Assembly: GCA_964538375.1 (NCBI GenBank)
Contig: CAZIFQ010000029.1
Span: 1-43,623, forward strand
Direction: 5' to 3'
Source: JAUUZQ01 sp964538375
GTDB lineage: Bacteria; Bacteroidota; Bacteroidia; Bacteroidales; GCA-2748055
Length of the DNA stretch: 43,623 bases
Shown here: piece by piece, positions 1-8,973 of the stretch
How positions within the stretch are numbered: the stretch's first letter is position 1
Layout: each line of letters starts with the position of its first letter
Position numbers and translations under genes: made by a program
Notes under the pieces: generated by a model
Told to the model about the DNA's origin: nothing
Seen by the model: only the letters and a program-made list of their open reading frames with translations
Database searches by the model: none

Positions 1-40
1 AATATGATAAAAAACTTGTTTTTATCTTAGAATACGGGGG

Positions 41-88
41 AAGGCCAGGTTGGGGGTAATTGAACCTGAGGTAAGGCCAGGTTGAGGG
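41..88. repeat. Two-copy direct repeat
   Basis: A 16-bp motif, AAGGCCAGGTTGGGGG at 41-56, recurs with one change (AAGGCCAGGTTGAGGG) at 73-88, a spacing of 32 bp. It lies directly before the octamer array and well before the first gene. I see no reading frame in it. Function unknown. Confidence 0.55.
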
Positions 89-91
89 CGA

Positions 92-134
92 TGACTCATT
101 GACTCATTAACTCATTGTCTCATTGACTCGATGA
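92..134. repeat. Octamer tandem array (TGACTCAT unit)
   Basis: Five consecutive 8-bp units plus a partial sixth: TGACTCAT, TGACTCAT, TAACTCAT, TGTCTCAT, TGACTCGA, TGA. The same unit on the opposite strand forms a second array at 29977-30040, including the TGTCTCAT variant. It is non-coding and sits about 75 bp upstream of the M28 peptidase start. It looks like a dispersed intergenic minisatellite. Confidence 0.75.
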
Positions 135-207
135 ATTCTACCCCTCTTCACAATATTTTCTTATTTTTATCTCTTCGAAATATAAACTGTCAACCAGAGA
201 TAGAATT

Positions 208-1692
208 ATGAATATCAAACACTCCGTCTTCACCGTGCTTTTTCTACTAAGTATATCCTTAGCTTCCTTCGCTCAAAACACCGATATCGAACTTGTAAAA
301 AAACATGTCAATACCCTCGCTTCTGACAACATGCTGGGAAGGGGTTTTGGTTCTGCCAGTGGAGCAGAAGCAGCAGCATATATCCGTACACAATTCATTG
401 AGGCAGGGATTGAGCCCTTGTTGGAAGATTATTACCATGAGTTTATCCATAGAAGCGGAATACTGAATATCAATGGCAGAAATGTCGTGGGAGTAGTGTA
501 TGGAAATGATCCTGAACTGAAAAATGAGTATATCATTTTAGGAGCACACTACGATCATCTGGGCTGGGAATTTGACGATGAAGGTGATACATTGGTCTAC
601 AACGGTGCTGATGACAATGCTTCCGGTGTTGCTTCTATCATTGAACTGGGGCGTTACTTTGCAGCACATCAACCGGAACTAAAAAGGAGTATAATTTTAA
701 TTGGCTTCGATGGTGAGGAAAGCGGGTTGATCGGGTCCACGCGATTTGTAAATGACAGCGTGGTAGAACCTGGTGCAATAAAAGCCATGTTCAGTATTGA
801 TATGGTAGGAATGTATGACCTTCATGGAGGCATTGAGCTTACAGGAATAGAGCTTCTTAAAGATCATGCCGTATTTATGGACCGTGCTACTGCCACAAAT
901 TCAATTATTGTGAAGAAAACAGATGGCTCCATTGAAAACAGAACAGATACAGCACCCTTTGGAAATGCAGGTATCCCTGCCATTTATGTCAATACAGGAA
1001 TCCAGGAGTCAAATTACCATCAGCCGGAAGACGATATCGAATTCATTGATTTTGAAGGGATGGTTACTATTATAGATTTCATGTCTGAACTCGCTGTGGC
1101 CTTGTCACAGGATGAAACTCTCGCTCCCACAAATACCATGAAGGCATTGACAAAATCAGGCGGAATGAAAAGAATGAATCCCGGGATCAAATTAAACACC
1201 GGTTCTACCTATTTTGATTATCCGGATGCTTATTTCCAATCCAAAAGCATCTTTGCCCTGGGTGTGGGGTTCTTTTTAGAAACCAGGATCTCCCAATGGA
1301 TATCCATACAGCCGGAAGTGATTTATGAAACCGATGGCGGAATGCAGGATGATGGTAATATAGTTAACCTGAGAACACACTCCGTATCAACACCGGTCAG
1401 TCTGCTTATTACCTCTCCGGACCCTGGCAACAATGGTGTGCGCGGATATTACCAGTTGGGAGGATATTTCACCTATACATTTGCAGGAAAACTTGGGTCT
1501 TCCTCCATGGATTTTAGCGCTGATTATAATAAGCAGCAATTTGGATTGATCATGGGCGGAGGAATTGAGATCTTAAATTTCCGCATGGGGTATACCCATA
1601 AGCGCAGCTTTGTAGATTTTTTGAAGACAGATGGCCCTGAAGGAAACATAATCCTCAATGGCTCCTACTTCATAATTGGTTGGGCGTTTTGA
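208..1692 (+). CDS. Secreted M28 metallopeptidase fused to a C-terminal outer-membrane beta-barrel domain
   Basis: Residues 1-22 form a signal peptide ending before Q23. Residues about 27-300 are an M28 (aminopeptidase Y/S type) di-zinc peptidase. Visible metal and catalytic residues are H114 and D116 (GAHYDH), D136 (ADDN), the E170/E171 pair, D198 (SIDMVG) and H271 (NYHQPEDD). After a short linker, residues about 325-494 are glycine- and aromatic-rich with alternating strands and end in a terminal aromatic residue (GWAF), as in the PorT/OmpW-like barrels common in Bacteroidota. Plain M28 exopeptidases end near residue 300, so the tail is an added module. It may anchor the peptidase at the outer membrane facing the periplasm; that placement is inference. 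The gene stands alone, with no partner overlapping it. The peptidase call is firm, the barrel call fairly sure, the substrate unknown. Confidence 0.88.
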   Translation: MNIKHSVFTVLFLLSISLASFAQNTDIELVKKHVNTLASDNMLGRGFGSASGAEAAAYIRTQFIEAGIEPLLEDYYHEFIHRSGILNINGRNVVGVVYGNDPELKNEYIILGAHYDHLGWEFDDEGDTLVYNGADDNASGVASIIELGRYFAAHQPELKRSIILIGFDGEESGLIGSTRFVNDSVVEPGAIKAMFSIDMVGMYDLHGGIELTGIELLKDHAVFMDRATATNSIIVKKTDGSIENRTDTAPFGNAGIPAIYVNTGIQESNYHQPEDDIEFIDFEGMVTIIDFMSELAVALSQDETLAPTNTMKALTKSGGMKRMNPGIKLNTGSTYFDYPDAYFQSKSIFALGVGFFLETRISQWISIQPEVIYETDGGMQDDGNIVNLRTHSVSTPVSLLITSPDPGNNGVRGYYQLGGYFTYTFAGKLGSSSMDFSADYNKQQFGLIMGGGIEILNFRMGYTHKRSFVDFLKTDGPEGNIILNGSYFIIGWAF

Positions 1693-1856
1693 AGAAATGG
1701 CTATTAGCTTTTCTAAAACATTTTGTTCATTAAAAGAAAAAAATTCCCTCTTAGTACGATATTTTCTCTCCTCATCACATTAAGTACATAAAGAGAAGAG
1801 CCAATTCACATGGGTTCCCCCTTTTTATTGTAATTTTAGAATCAAGATAAAATGCC

Positions 1857-4097
1857 ATGCAGGACGCGCCAGAAATTATCGCAACAAAATTCATTAACCG
1901 AACCAGCCGACACCTTTTCCTTACGGGAAAAGCCGGGACAGGCAAGACAACTTTTCTGAAACAAGTAGTTGAGCACACACACAAGAATGCTGTTATTGCT
2001 GCACCAACCGGAATTGCCGCTATCAATGCAGGCGGCGTTACACTGCACTCCCTGTTTCAATTGCCTTTTGGTTCCTTTATTCCTTCCGATGCACCTTTGC
2101 AAAACATGTCTTTTTCATCGCAGGTAAGCACACCAAAACAGCTCACTCGCAACCTGCAGATGCACACTTCCAAGAGGAGGTTGCTCCAGGAAATTGAACT
2201 TCTGATTATTGATGAAGTAAGTATGCTCAGGGCAGACCTGCTGGATGCTATCGACACAACTCTCAGGTATGTTCGTAGGAAAAGAAACCTGCCCTTTGGC
2301 GGTGTTCAAATATTGTTTATCGGCGATTTGCATCAACTGCCTCCGGTGGTTAAAGAAGGAGAGTGGTCGATGCTTAGCAGTTTTTACAAAAGCATACATT
2401 TCTTCGAAGCGCTGGCTTTGGGTGGACAAAAGCCGGTATATATTGAGCTGGAGAAGATATACAGGCAAACCGATAACCAGTTTATTTCCCTGCTCAATCA
2501 TTTCAGGGAAAACAAAGTTTCAAAAGAAGATATTAACCTGCTGAATCAACGACTTCAACCTGGTTTCAAGCCGGATAACAATGAGGGCTATATTCATCTT
2601 ACTACCCACAACCGAATAGCCGATGAAATCAATAAGGAAGCACTGAAAAGATTACCCGGTAAAACGTATGAATACGCATGTGAAGTCGAGGGAAGTTTCC
2701 AGGAACACCAGTATCCCATTGATCCAATATTGGAATTAAAGGAGGGAGCCCAGGTGATGTTCATTAAGAATGACTACACAGGAAATCAGCGTTATTTCAA
2801 CGGAAAGATTGGTGTAGTAACAGAACTGGGAGAAGAGGAAATTGAAGTGGGATTCCTGGATGGAAGTGATCCTGCGTGGGTGGAACGTTACGAATGGCAA
2901 AACAAGAAGTATACGCTCAATAAAACCAATAATGAAATTGAAGAGGATCTGCTGGGTGCTTTCTCCCACTATCCCATAAAACTTGCCTGGGCAGTAACCA
3001 TTCATAAAAGCCAGGGACTCACCTTCGAGAAAGCTATTATTGATGTTGAAAAGGCCTTTGCTCCAGGACAAATTTATGTTGCCCTGTCGCGGCTTGTTTC
3101 TCTCGAGGGATTGGTGCTGGCATCACCTGTCCCTGTATCTGCACTGCAGCAGGATTCTGAAATTTTACGCTTTGCTGACAACAGGGAAGACGAGAGCCAT
3201 CTCAATAAGATTCTTGAACAGGAGACCCATCAGTTCCTCACGGAATCCATCATGAGGGCTTTTGAACTTTATCCGCTTGAAGATGCATTGAGGTACCATC
3301 TGCAGACCTATACAAAGAAGGAAAATCTTTCTAAAAAGCAGCTGTTCAAAAATCGTGTGGAAAAGATGCAGGAACAGCTCAAGCCGGAATCAGAAGTATC
3401 CCTTAAATTTCTTCAGCAGATCGGCTCCATTGCACGAAATCACACCCCGGAAAACCTGGATTTGCTAAAAAAGAGAGTTGGGGCAGCCATCGATTACTTT
3501 GAACCAAAGATCAAGCAAATCTCAAAACAGTTTTTTGCTATCATGGAGGAGCTTGCAGAGGTGAAGGGTGTGAAAAAATACATTACTGAACTAAAAGACC
3601 TGGAGTCTCTTTTCTTCGCGCAGTTGAAATTCATGCACAAAGCTGAGGCCTTGATTTATGCGGTGATCAAGAATCAGGACCTTACCAAAGAAGATATTAA
3701 AACAAGTATGAATTATGAAGAGCGTGTCGTTCCTGAACCGGTGAAGAAAACGCGTTCGAAAAAGACCCGCATCAAGAAAAAGCCCGGAGAGAAGAAAGAA
3801 AAAATTCCAACCAAAACCATCAGCTTTAATCTTTTTAAAGAAGGAAAAAATATTGCTGAGATTGCAAAGGAGCGCGAGCTGGTAACATCCACCATTGAAG
3901 GCCATCTTACTCACTTCGTAAAATCCGGGGATATCGACCTCCTGGAGATTATTGATGAAGATAAGGTAGCCCAAATCCAAAAAGCCCTGAAAGAGAACAA
4001 GGCAGATTCAATCATCCCGGTTAAGAAAAAATTAGGTGATGATTATTCATTTGGAGAGATCAGGATGGTGCTGGCTGATTTGCAGAAGGAGAAATGA
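1857..4097 (+). CDS. Pif1/RecD2-like superfamily 1 DNA helicase with C-terminal basic linker and HTH domain
   Basis: This is an ATP-dependent helicase, probably 5'-3' by family. Visible motifs are Walker A GKAGTGKTT (24-32), HSLFQLPFG (64-72), Walker B IIDEVSM (117-123), FIGDLHQLPPVV, the EKIYRQ arginine motif, the late TIHKSQGLTFE motif and QIYVALSR. These match the Pif1/AAA family widespread in Bacteroidota. After the motor comes an alpha-helical stretch, a lysine/arginine-rich linker (about 632-652) and a helix-turn-helix-like segment (about 658-710, starting at SFNLFKEGKNIAEIA) resembling the HTH at the end of RecQ/RpoE-type proteins, likely for DNA binding. The ATG at 1857 puts the P-loop 24 residues in, which is usual. 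A hairpin follows the stop. The helicase call is certain; its role in repair or replication is inferred from family. Confidence 0.9.
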   Translation: MQDAPEIIATKFINRTSRHLFLTGKAGTGKTTFLKQVVEHTHKNAVIAAPTGIAAINAGGVTLHSLFQLPFGSFIPSDAPLQNMSFSSQVSTPKQLTRNLQMHTSKRRLLQEIELLIIDEVSMLRADLLDAIDTTLRYVRRKRNLPFGGVQILFIGDLHQLPPVVKEGEWSMLSSFYKSIHFFEALALGGQKPVYIELEKIYRQTDNQFISLLNHFRENKVSKEDINLLNQRLQPGFKPDNNEGYIHLTTHNRIADEINKEALKRLPGKTYEYACEVEGSFQEHQYPIDPILELKEGAQVMFIKNDYTGNQRYFNGKIGVVTELGEEEIEVGFLDGSDPAWVERYEWQNKKYTLNKTNNEIEEDLLGAFSHYPIKLAWAVTIHKSQGLTFEKAIIDVEKAFAPGQIYVALSRLVSLEGLVLASPVPVSALQQDSEILRFADNREDESHLNKILEQETHQFLTESIMRAFELYPLEDALRYHLQTYTKKENLSKKQLFKNRVEKMQEQLKPESEVSLKFLQQIGSIARNHTPENLDLLKKRVGAAIDYFEPKIKQISKQFFAIMEELAEVKGVKKYITELKDLESLFFAQLKFMHKAEALIYAVIKNQDLTKEDIKTSMNYEERVVPEPVKKTRSKKTRIKKKPGEKKEKIPTKTISFNLFKEGKNIAEIAKERELVTSTIEGHLTHFVKSGDIDLLEIIDEDKVAQIQKALKENKADSIIPVKKKLGDDYSFGEIRMVLADLQKEK

Positions 4098-4104
4098 TTA
4101 TATC

Positions 4105-4128
4105 ATAGTCCTTCGGCCAAAGGACTAT
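4105..4128 (+). terminator. Hairpin after the helicase gene
   Basis: A perfect 9-bp stem (ATAGTCCTT with AAGGACTAT) and 6-nt loop begins 7 bp after the helicase stop. The downstream tract is T-rich but broken (TTTTCTTT), so it is a plausible but not classical intrinsic terminator. Confidence 0.5.
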
Positions 4129-4149
4129 ATCCCCATCCGTTTTCTTTAC

Positions 4150-4157
4150 TACCTTTG
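4150..4157 (+). promoter_or_regulatory. Bacteroidota -7 box before the HAD gene
   Basis: TACCTTTG matches the Bacteroidota -7 consensus TAnnTTTG exactly and lies 18 bp before the ATG at 4176. I see no good -33 TTG at the expected spacing, so the promoter may be weak or need help. Confidence 0.55.
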
Positions 4158-4175
4158 AACTCTAAATAAAAATAA

Positions 4176-4802
4176 ATGGCCAACTTTGCTTCATTGAAAA
4201 ATATCCTGTTTGACATGGGGGGGGTGATCATAGACCTCAACGTAAACGCTACCATGGAGGCATTCTATAATATGGGCTTCCCGCCTGATTTACTCAACTA
4301 CCCAGAAAACTTCAATACCGATATCTTCTACAAATATGAAACTGGTGTAATTTCAACTGAAGAATTTCGGAATTCAATCAGGAAGGAAACCGGTCTTGAT
4401 TTTAAAGATGTTGTTTTTGATGCTGCATGGCGCGCGATGCTCCTTAATATTCCGAAAGAGAGAATTGATCTGATCAAAAAGCTGGCAGCCAAATACAAAC
4501 TTTATATCCTCAGTAACACCAGCGAACTTCACACCCCGATCTTTGAAAACCTGTTTCAGAAAAACGGGGGAATATCAATGAAGGAGCTCTTTGAACAATG
4601 TTTTTATTCGAACGAGATGGGTACTCATAAACCCGATGATTCTTCCTTTAGATATGTGCTGGAGCATGCAGATATTGCAGCTGAAGAAACCCTCTTCCTG
4701 GATGATAATATACACAACATCAAAGCAGCGCAGGCGGTTGGATTTAATGCCATTCATATTTCCAAACACCAGGGATTGGAAGATTTGGGATTTGATTTGT
4801 AG
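4176..4802 (+). CDS. HAD-superfamily phosphatase, YihX-like subfamily IA
   Basis: A cytoplasmic HAD hydrolase of 208 residues with an alpha-helical cap after motif I. Visible are motif I with nucleophile D13 (FDMGGV), motif II S113-N-T, motif III K152 and motif IV D176-D177. The residue two after the nucleophile is G15, where classical DxD phosphatases and beta-phosphoglucomutase have Asp. Several YihX-type glucose-1-phosphatases share the DxG form, so activity is still likely. It has its own -7 box and ends 9 bp from the convergent end of the maltose phosphorylase gene. Being next to an enzyme that makes beta-glucose-1-phosphate makes a sugar-phosphate substrate tempting, but the genes are not co-transcribed and this is inference. 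It is not a typical beta-phosphoglucomutase. Confidence 0.85.
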   Translation: MANFASLKNILFDMGGVIIDLNVNATMEAFYNMGFPPDLLNYPENFNTDIFYKYETGVISTEEFRNSIRKETGLDFKDVVFDAAWRAMLLNIPKERIDLIKKLAAKYKLYILSNTSELHTPIFENLFQKNGGISMKELFEQCFYSNEMGTHKPDDSSFRYVLEHADIAAEETLFLDDNIHNIKAAQAVGFNAIHISKHQGLEDLGFDL

Positions 4803-4811
4803 AGATTATTG

Positions 4812-7091
4812 TCACACCGTCACCCTCTCCCCGTTTAACATTATCTCCAGCTTCGGGCCTTTCTCGTTTTCAATGATCACTTTCTTTCCGTTGATGTTAA
4901 TCCTCAGATCATTATCTCTGAATATAACCTTAAACGACAATGATTTCCACTGCTTTGGCAAATGAGGATTCAGATGCAACATATCATTCTTCACCCTAAA
5001 TCCGCCGAAGCCATAAACAATCGACATCCAGGTTCCTCCCATGCTGGTAATATGCAGCCCTTCATTAACTTCATGGTTATAATCATCAATGTCGAGACGT
5101 GATGTTCTCAGGTACAAATCATAAGCATCATTGTCATATCCCAGTTTAGTAGCCAGGATAGAATGTAAACACGGCGAAAGCGATGACTCGTGAACAGTTC
5201 TCGGCTCATAAAAATCATAGTTTGCTTTTAGGGTTTCATGGTCATAGTCGTCCTCGAAGAAATATAATCCCTGCAAAACATCGGCTTGTTTGATAAAGCA
5301 GGAGCGCAGAATACGATCCCACGACCAGCATTGGTTAATGGGCCTTTCTGAAGGATCCAGGTCTGCTGCAAACATCTGCTTTTTGTCCAGGTAGCCCTCC
5401 TGCTGAAGAAAGACCCGCTTCTCCTCAGAATAGGGGAAATACATATTTTCTATGATATCTTTCCAGCTTGCGGTTTCGACCTGCTCGTCGAATTTATTAT
5501 TTTCGATAAGTGCTTCAAATTTTTTGGGGTCCCTTGCTTTTGCATACTCCAGCGATTCAATGGTATACTTGAGTGTCCATTGAGCCATGAGATTCGTATA
5601 CCAATTATTGTTTACATTATTTTCATACTCATTGGGGCCCGTAACTCCCAGCATAACATACTGACCTTTCACATCCGACCAATTCACACGTTGCTTCCAA
5701 AACCTTGAAATGCCTATCAACACATCTAATCCATACTCTAATAAGTAATCTTTGTCTCCCGTATATCTTATGTAATTGAAGATGGCATATGCAATGGCCC
5801 CGTTTCTGTGAATCTCCTCAAATGTAATCTCCCACTCATTATGACATTCCTTTCCATCCATGGTCACCATTGGATACAGAGCTGCACCTCCTTTAAACCC
5901 AAGTTTTTCGGCATTCTCAATGGCCTTTTGTAAATGTTTGTGCCTGTATATAAGTAGGTTGCGTGCAATATCCTGGGCGGCTGTACTCAAATAAAATGAG
6001 ATGAGATATGCTTCGGTATCCCAATAGGTACTTCCGCCATATTTTTCCCCGGTAAATCCCTTCGGACCAATATTCAGACGTTCATCTTTTCCCGAATAGG
6101 TTTGGTTCAGGTGGAAGATATTGAAGCGGATTCCTTGTTGTGCTTTGGCATCTCCCTCAATAATGATATCGGAATGCGACCAATGTTTTGCCCATTGCTG
6201 CTTGTGTTCCTTAAACAGAATATCAAATTTCTTATTAAAAGCATTGTCCAGAGACTTTCTTCCAGCATCAATGAGATCTCCTTCAGGATAGTTCATTGAT
6301 GATACGACAGAAACATATTTATACAAAGTTGCCTCCTGGCCTGCAACAACCTTACTTATTATTTTATTACCCACAAAGCCCTGGTGACGTATTACTTCCA
6401 CGGGTGAAGACACACTCTTCCCGTCAATGTGCAGATCATATTTCATAGTAAAAGCTGCCGAGAATCCCGATTTCCTGGTTTTTGACACAAGAACAGCGCT
6501 TCCCTCGGTGACTTCTGAATCAACATGGTTCCAAAAATGTTCACCATAATTGGAATCCGTGTTGTTTACATTTCCATTTATATATGGAGTGAATGCTATT
6601 TCAGCATCAAAGTTCAATGGCTTAACGCTATACCTGATGGCCCCGATCTCATCATCGACAATGCTTAAAAACCGCCTCGTGTTTACCTCAACTTTTTTAC
6701 CTTCTTCACAGCTAATAGTAAATGTCCTTTCAAGATATCCCTCCTTCATATTCAGCTCTCTGCGGAAATCATGAAGATTGCAGGTGTGAATGTCTAACTC
6801 CACACCATCTACCTCAACGCGTATGCCGATCCAGTTGGGTGAATTCAATACCTTGGCAAAGAATTCCGGATAACCGTTTTTCCACCAGCCAACCCTGGTT
6901 TTATCAGGATAATATACCCCGGCGATATAACTTCCCTGTAGTGTGGCACCTGAATAAGCTTCTTCAAAGTTGGCCCTCTGACCCATTCTACCATTTCCAA
7001 GACTGAATATACTTTCTGAAGCTTCCTGCCTTTCCGGGTTGAATTCCTCTTCAACAATGCTCCACTCTTTAACTTTATAATGATTATTCAT
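4812..7091 (-). CDS. GH65 maltose phosphorylase
   Basis: Cytoplasmic phosphorolysis of maltose to D-glucose and beta-D-glucose-1-phosphate. The 759-residue length is normal for GH65. The order is an N-terminal beta-sandwich (about 1-270), a helical linker, an (alpha/alpha)6 barrel (about 315-690) and a small C-terminal beta domain. The predicted general acid is E488 in GVTGPNEYE. The segment HNEWEITFEEIHRNG (417-431) is typical of maltose phosphorylases among GH65 enzymes, and the phosphate-site stretch HESSLSPCLHS is present. There is no signal peptide. It lies 50 bp after the sugar transporter and is probably co-transcribed with it. No beta-phosphoglucomutase gene adjoins it, which is unusual. 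Kojibiose or trehalose phosphorylase is possible but less likely, given the motif and the starch context. Confidence 0.93.
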   Translation of the reverse strand: MNNHYKVKEWSIVEEEFNPERQEASESIFSLGNGRMGQRANFEEAYSGATLQGSYIAGVYYPDKTRVGWWKNGYPEFFAKVLNSPNWIGIRVEVDGVELDIHTCNLHDFRRELNMKEGYLERTFTISCEEGKKVEVNTRRFLSIVDDEIGAIRYSVKPLNFDAEIAFTPYINGNVNNTDSNYGEHFWNHVDSEVTEGSAVLVSKTRKSGFSAAFTMKYDLHIDGKSVSSPVEVIRHQGFVGNKIISKVVAGQEATLYKYVSVVSSMNYPEGDLIDAGRKSLDNAFNKKFDILFKEHKQQWAKHWSHSDIIIEGDAKAQQGIRFNIFHLNQTYSGKDERLNIGPKGFTGEKYGGSTYWDTEAYLISFYLSTAAQDIARNLLIYRHKHLQKAIENAEKLGFKGGAALYPMVTMDGKECHNEWEITFEEIHRNGAIAYAIFNYIRYTGDKDYLLEYGLDVLIGISRFWKQRVNWSDVKGQYVMLGVTGPNEYENNVNNNWYTNLMAQWTLKYTIESLEYAKARDPKKFEALIENNKFDEQVETASWKDIIENMYFPYSEEKRVFLQQEGYLDKKQMFAADLDPSERPINQCWSWDRILRSCFIKQADVLQGLYFFEDDYDHETLKANYDFYEPRTVHESSLSPCLHSILATKLGYDNDAYDLYLRTSRLDIDDYNHEVNEGLHITSMGGTWMSIVYGFGGFRVKNDMLHLNPHLPKQWKSLSFKVIFRDNDLRININGKKVIIENEKGPKLEIMLNGERVTV

Positions 7092-7141
7092 CGTTTTTTC
7101 TTTAAAAATGAAACACGAAACAAATTATTTCTTCTACAGTA

Positions 7142-8647
7142 TTATTTTTTTTCATCGCTTACAAAAATCACAAGTACCGCAGCAATCACCAATGAAGCCC
7201 CTCCAACCAGCAAGGCGTAAATGCTGTCTCCTCCAAAAAGTGACTTAACCATAAATCCGAGGATTGTTGCCGCCAGGATCTGGGGAATGACAATGAAAAA
7301 ATTGAAGATTCCCATGTAAACACCCATTTTCTTCTGTGGTAGCGCACCGGTTAAAATAGCATATGGCATAGACAAGATACTCGCCCAGGCAAGTCCAACA
7401 CCAATCATAGAATAGATCATCTGGTGCGGATCTTTTAGAAAATAGATTGATGCCAATCCAATACCACCAACAATCAATGATATCATGTGAGTAATTTTCC
7501 TGTTGGTAAGCTTTGCCAGGAAAGGAAGTAAAAGTAAACCAAAGCCGGCCGCAAATAAATTGTACCACCCGAACATACCGCTCACCAGGTTTGCCCCTTC
7601 ATTAAATAGGACAGACGTTGTATCATCTGTTCCGTAAAGATGATGTGTTACCGCTGATGTTGTATAGATCCACATGGAGAAAAGTGCAAACCAGGAGAAG
7701 AACTGAACGAAAGCCAGCTGTCCCATAGTTTTCGGCATCCTGTATAAATCTGTGATGATACTGACAAGTCCATTTTTCGTTTTATTGAGATGGACAAAGA
7801 GAGCAACAATTAATTGCAATATGCCAAATACCGCGAGTCCGGCAGACAGAATATATAGTTCTTTTTCAAGCTTTAGGAAATAAACGGGCAAGGCCAGTAA
7901 TACACCAACAAGGGCCCATATTATCCCCCTGGTAAAATACTTCTGCGTCGCTTCACTATCAGAAACAGCAATTTCAACCTCAATCTCTTTATCAGTTTTA
8001 TGCTCTTCAAAACTCTCCATTTCCTCCGGGGAATATTCCTTTGAAGAGAAAACGGTCCAGCCAACGGTTATTAATAATACTGCTGCTCCAAGATAAAAAG
8101 ACAGTTTCACGGTATCCGGAATCTCCCCTTCAGGCGCGATGTTAGCCACATTGAACCAATTAGAAAGAACATATGGCATCCACGATGCAACGAAAGCCCC
8201 AATACCAATAAAGAAGCTCTGCATAGTGAAGCCCAATGTTCTTTGTTCATCAGGCATCATATCTCCAACGAAAGCCCTGAATGGCTCCATTGATATGTTG
8301 AATGAAGCATCCATGATCCACAGTGTACCGACAGCCATCCACAGCATGGGTGAATTAGGCATCAGCAGCAGGGCAATAGACGCCATTATTGATCCGACAA
8401 GAAAAAACGGGCGTCGACGACCCAGGCGCGTCCAGGTTTTATCACTCATATAGCCAATAATCGGCTGAATGATCAACCCGGTTACAGGCGCAGCAATCCA
8501 AAGTATTGGTATCTGATCAATATCAGCTCCCAGTGTTTGAAATATCCTGCTCACATTTCCATTTTGTAGCGCAAATCCAAACTGGATTCCCAAAAATCCG
8601 AAACTCATGTTCCAGATCTGCCAAAAGCTTAGCTTAGGCTTCTTCAT
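7142..8647 (-). CDS. GPH/SLC45-like MFS sugar transporter (maltose/maltodextrin uptake)
   Basis: An inner-membrane symporter of 501 residues with about 12 hydrophobic segments and no signal peptide. The N-terminus (SFGFLGIQFGFALQNGNVSRIFQTLGAD) and the loop SDKTWTRLGRRRPF are hallmarks of the GPH/SLC45-like family, whose members take up sucrose or maltose with cations. A charged central cytoplasmic loop (about 205-235) separates the two halves. It is the first gene of a minus-strand pair with the maltose phosphorylase and has its own promoter and LacI-type operator about 190-270 bp upstream. It probably brings maltose or short maltodextrins from periplasm to cytoplasm. Family is certain; the substrate is inferred from neighbours. 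Confidence 0.9.
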   Translation of the reverse strand: MKKPKLSFWQIWNMSFGFLGIQFGFALQNGNVSRIFQTLGADIDQIPILWIAAPVTGLIIQPIIGYMSDKTWTRLGRRRPFFLVGSIMASIALLLMPNSPMLWMAVGTLWIMDASFNISMEPFRAFVGDMMPDEQRTLGFTMQSFFIGIGAFVASWMPYVLSNWFNVANIAPEGEIPDTVKLSFYLGAAVLLITVGWTVFSSKEYSPEEMESFEEHKTDKEIEVEIAVSDSEATQKYFTRGIIWALVGVLLALPVYFLKLEKELYILSAGLAVFGILQLIVALFVHLNKTKNGLVSIITDLYRMPKTMGQLAFVQFFSWFALFSMWIYTTSAVTHHLYGTDDTTSVLFNEGANLVSGMFGWYNLFAAGFGLLLLPFLAKLTNRKITHMISLIVGGIGLASIYFLKDPHQMIYSMIGVGLAWASILSMPYAILTGALPQKKMGVYMGIFNFFIVIPQILAATILGFMVKSLFGGDSIYALLVGGASLVIAAVLVIFVSDEKK

Positions 8648-8839
8648 TTTTTTTCACTTTAAACCGATAAGCCGGCAAATTTGTATTTCAACGAAAATAT
8701 TTTCTCATATGAACGTTAATTTCGATGCTAAAATCAAGGAAAGTTTATGGATAAACACAAAAAAATCCCTGACCATATTAACATATGATTTCAGAGATCT
8801 TAGAAAAAGAATTTATCGGATGAAGCCTTAGCTTCGGTT

Positions 8840-8871
8840 CAAAAATAATACAAAAGAGGATTAAAATGCAA
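8840..8871 (-). promoter_or_regulatory. Predicted promoter of the transporter - maltose phosphorylase pair
   Basis: On the minus strand, a -33 TTG (8869-8871) is followed after 21 nt by TATTTTTG (8847 to 8840), an exact TAnnTTTG -7 box. It leaves a leader of about 190 nt before the ATG at 8647. The LacI-type operator lies about 32 bp further upstream of the TTG. The rest of the 8648-8973 gap holds no gene; a small hairpin (GAAGC/GCTTC, 8822-8835) lies in the leader. Confidence 0.5.
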
Positions 8872-8902
8872 GAAGCAATGGTATAAATGTGTATAATATT
8901 GT

Positions 8903-8916
8903 CGCAATCGTTTGCG
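8903..8916. promoter_or_regulatory. LacI-family operator before the transporter operon
   Basis: CGCAATCGTTTGCG is a near-perfect palindrome with the central CG typical of LacI-family operators. Its core, read on the minus strand (GCAAACGATTGC), is identical to the site at 10155-10166 before susC. It lies between the LacI gene end and the transporter promoter. Confidence 0.75.
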
Positions 8917-8973
8917 GGGGGAATTGATAGAGAGATAGAAGGTTTGATTGTAGAGCTGCGATAAACCGCGTCT

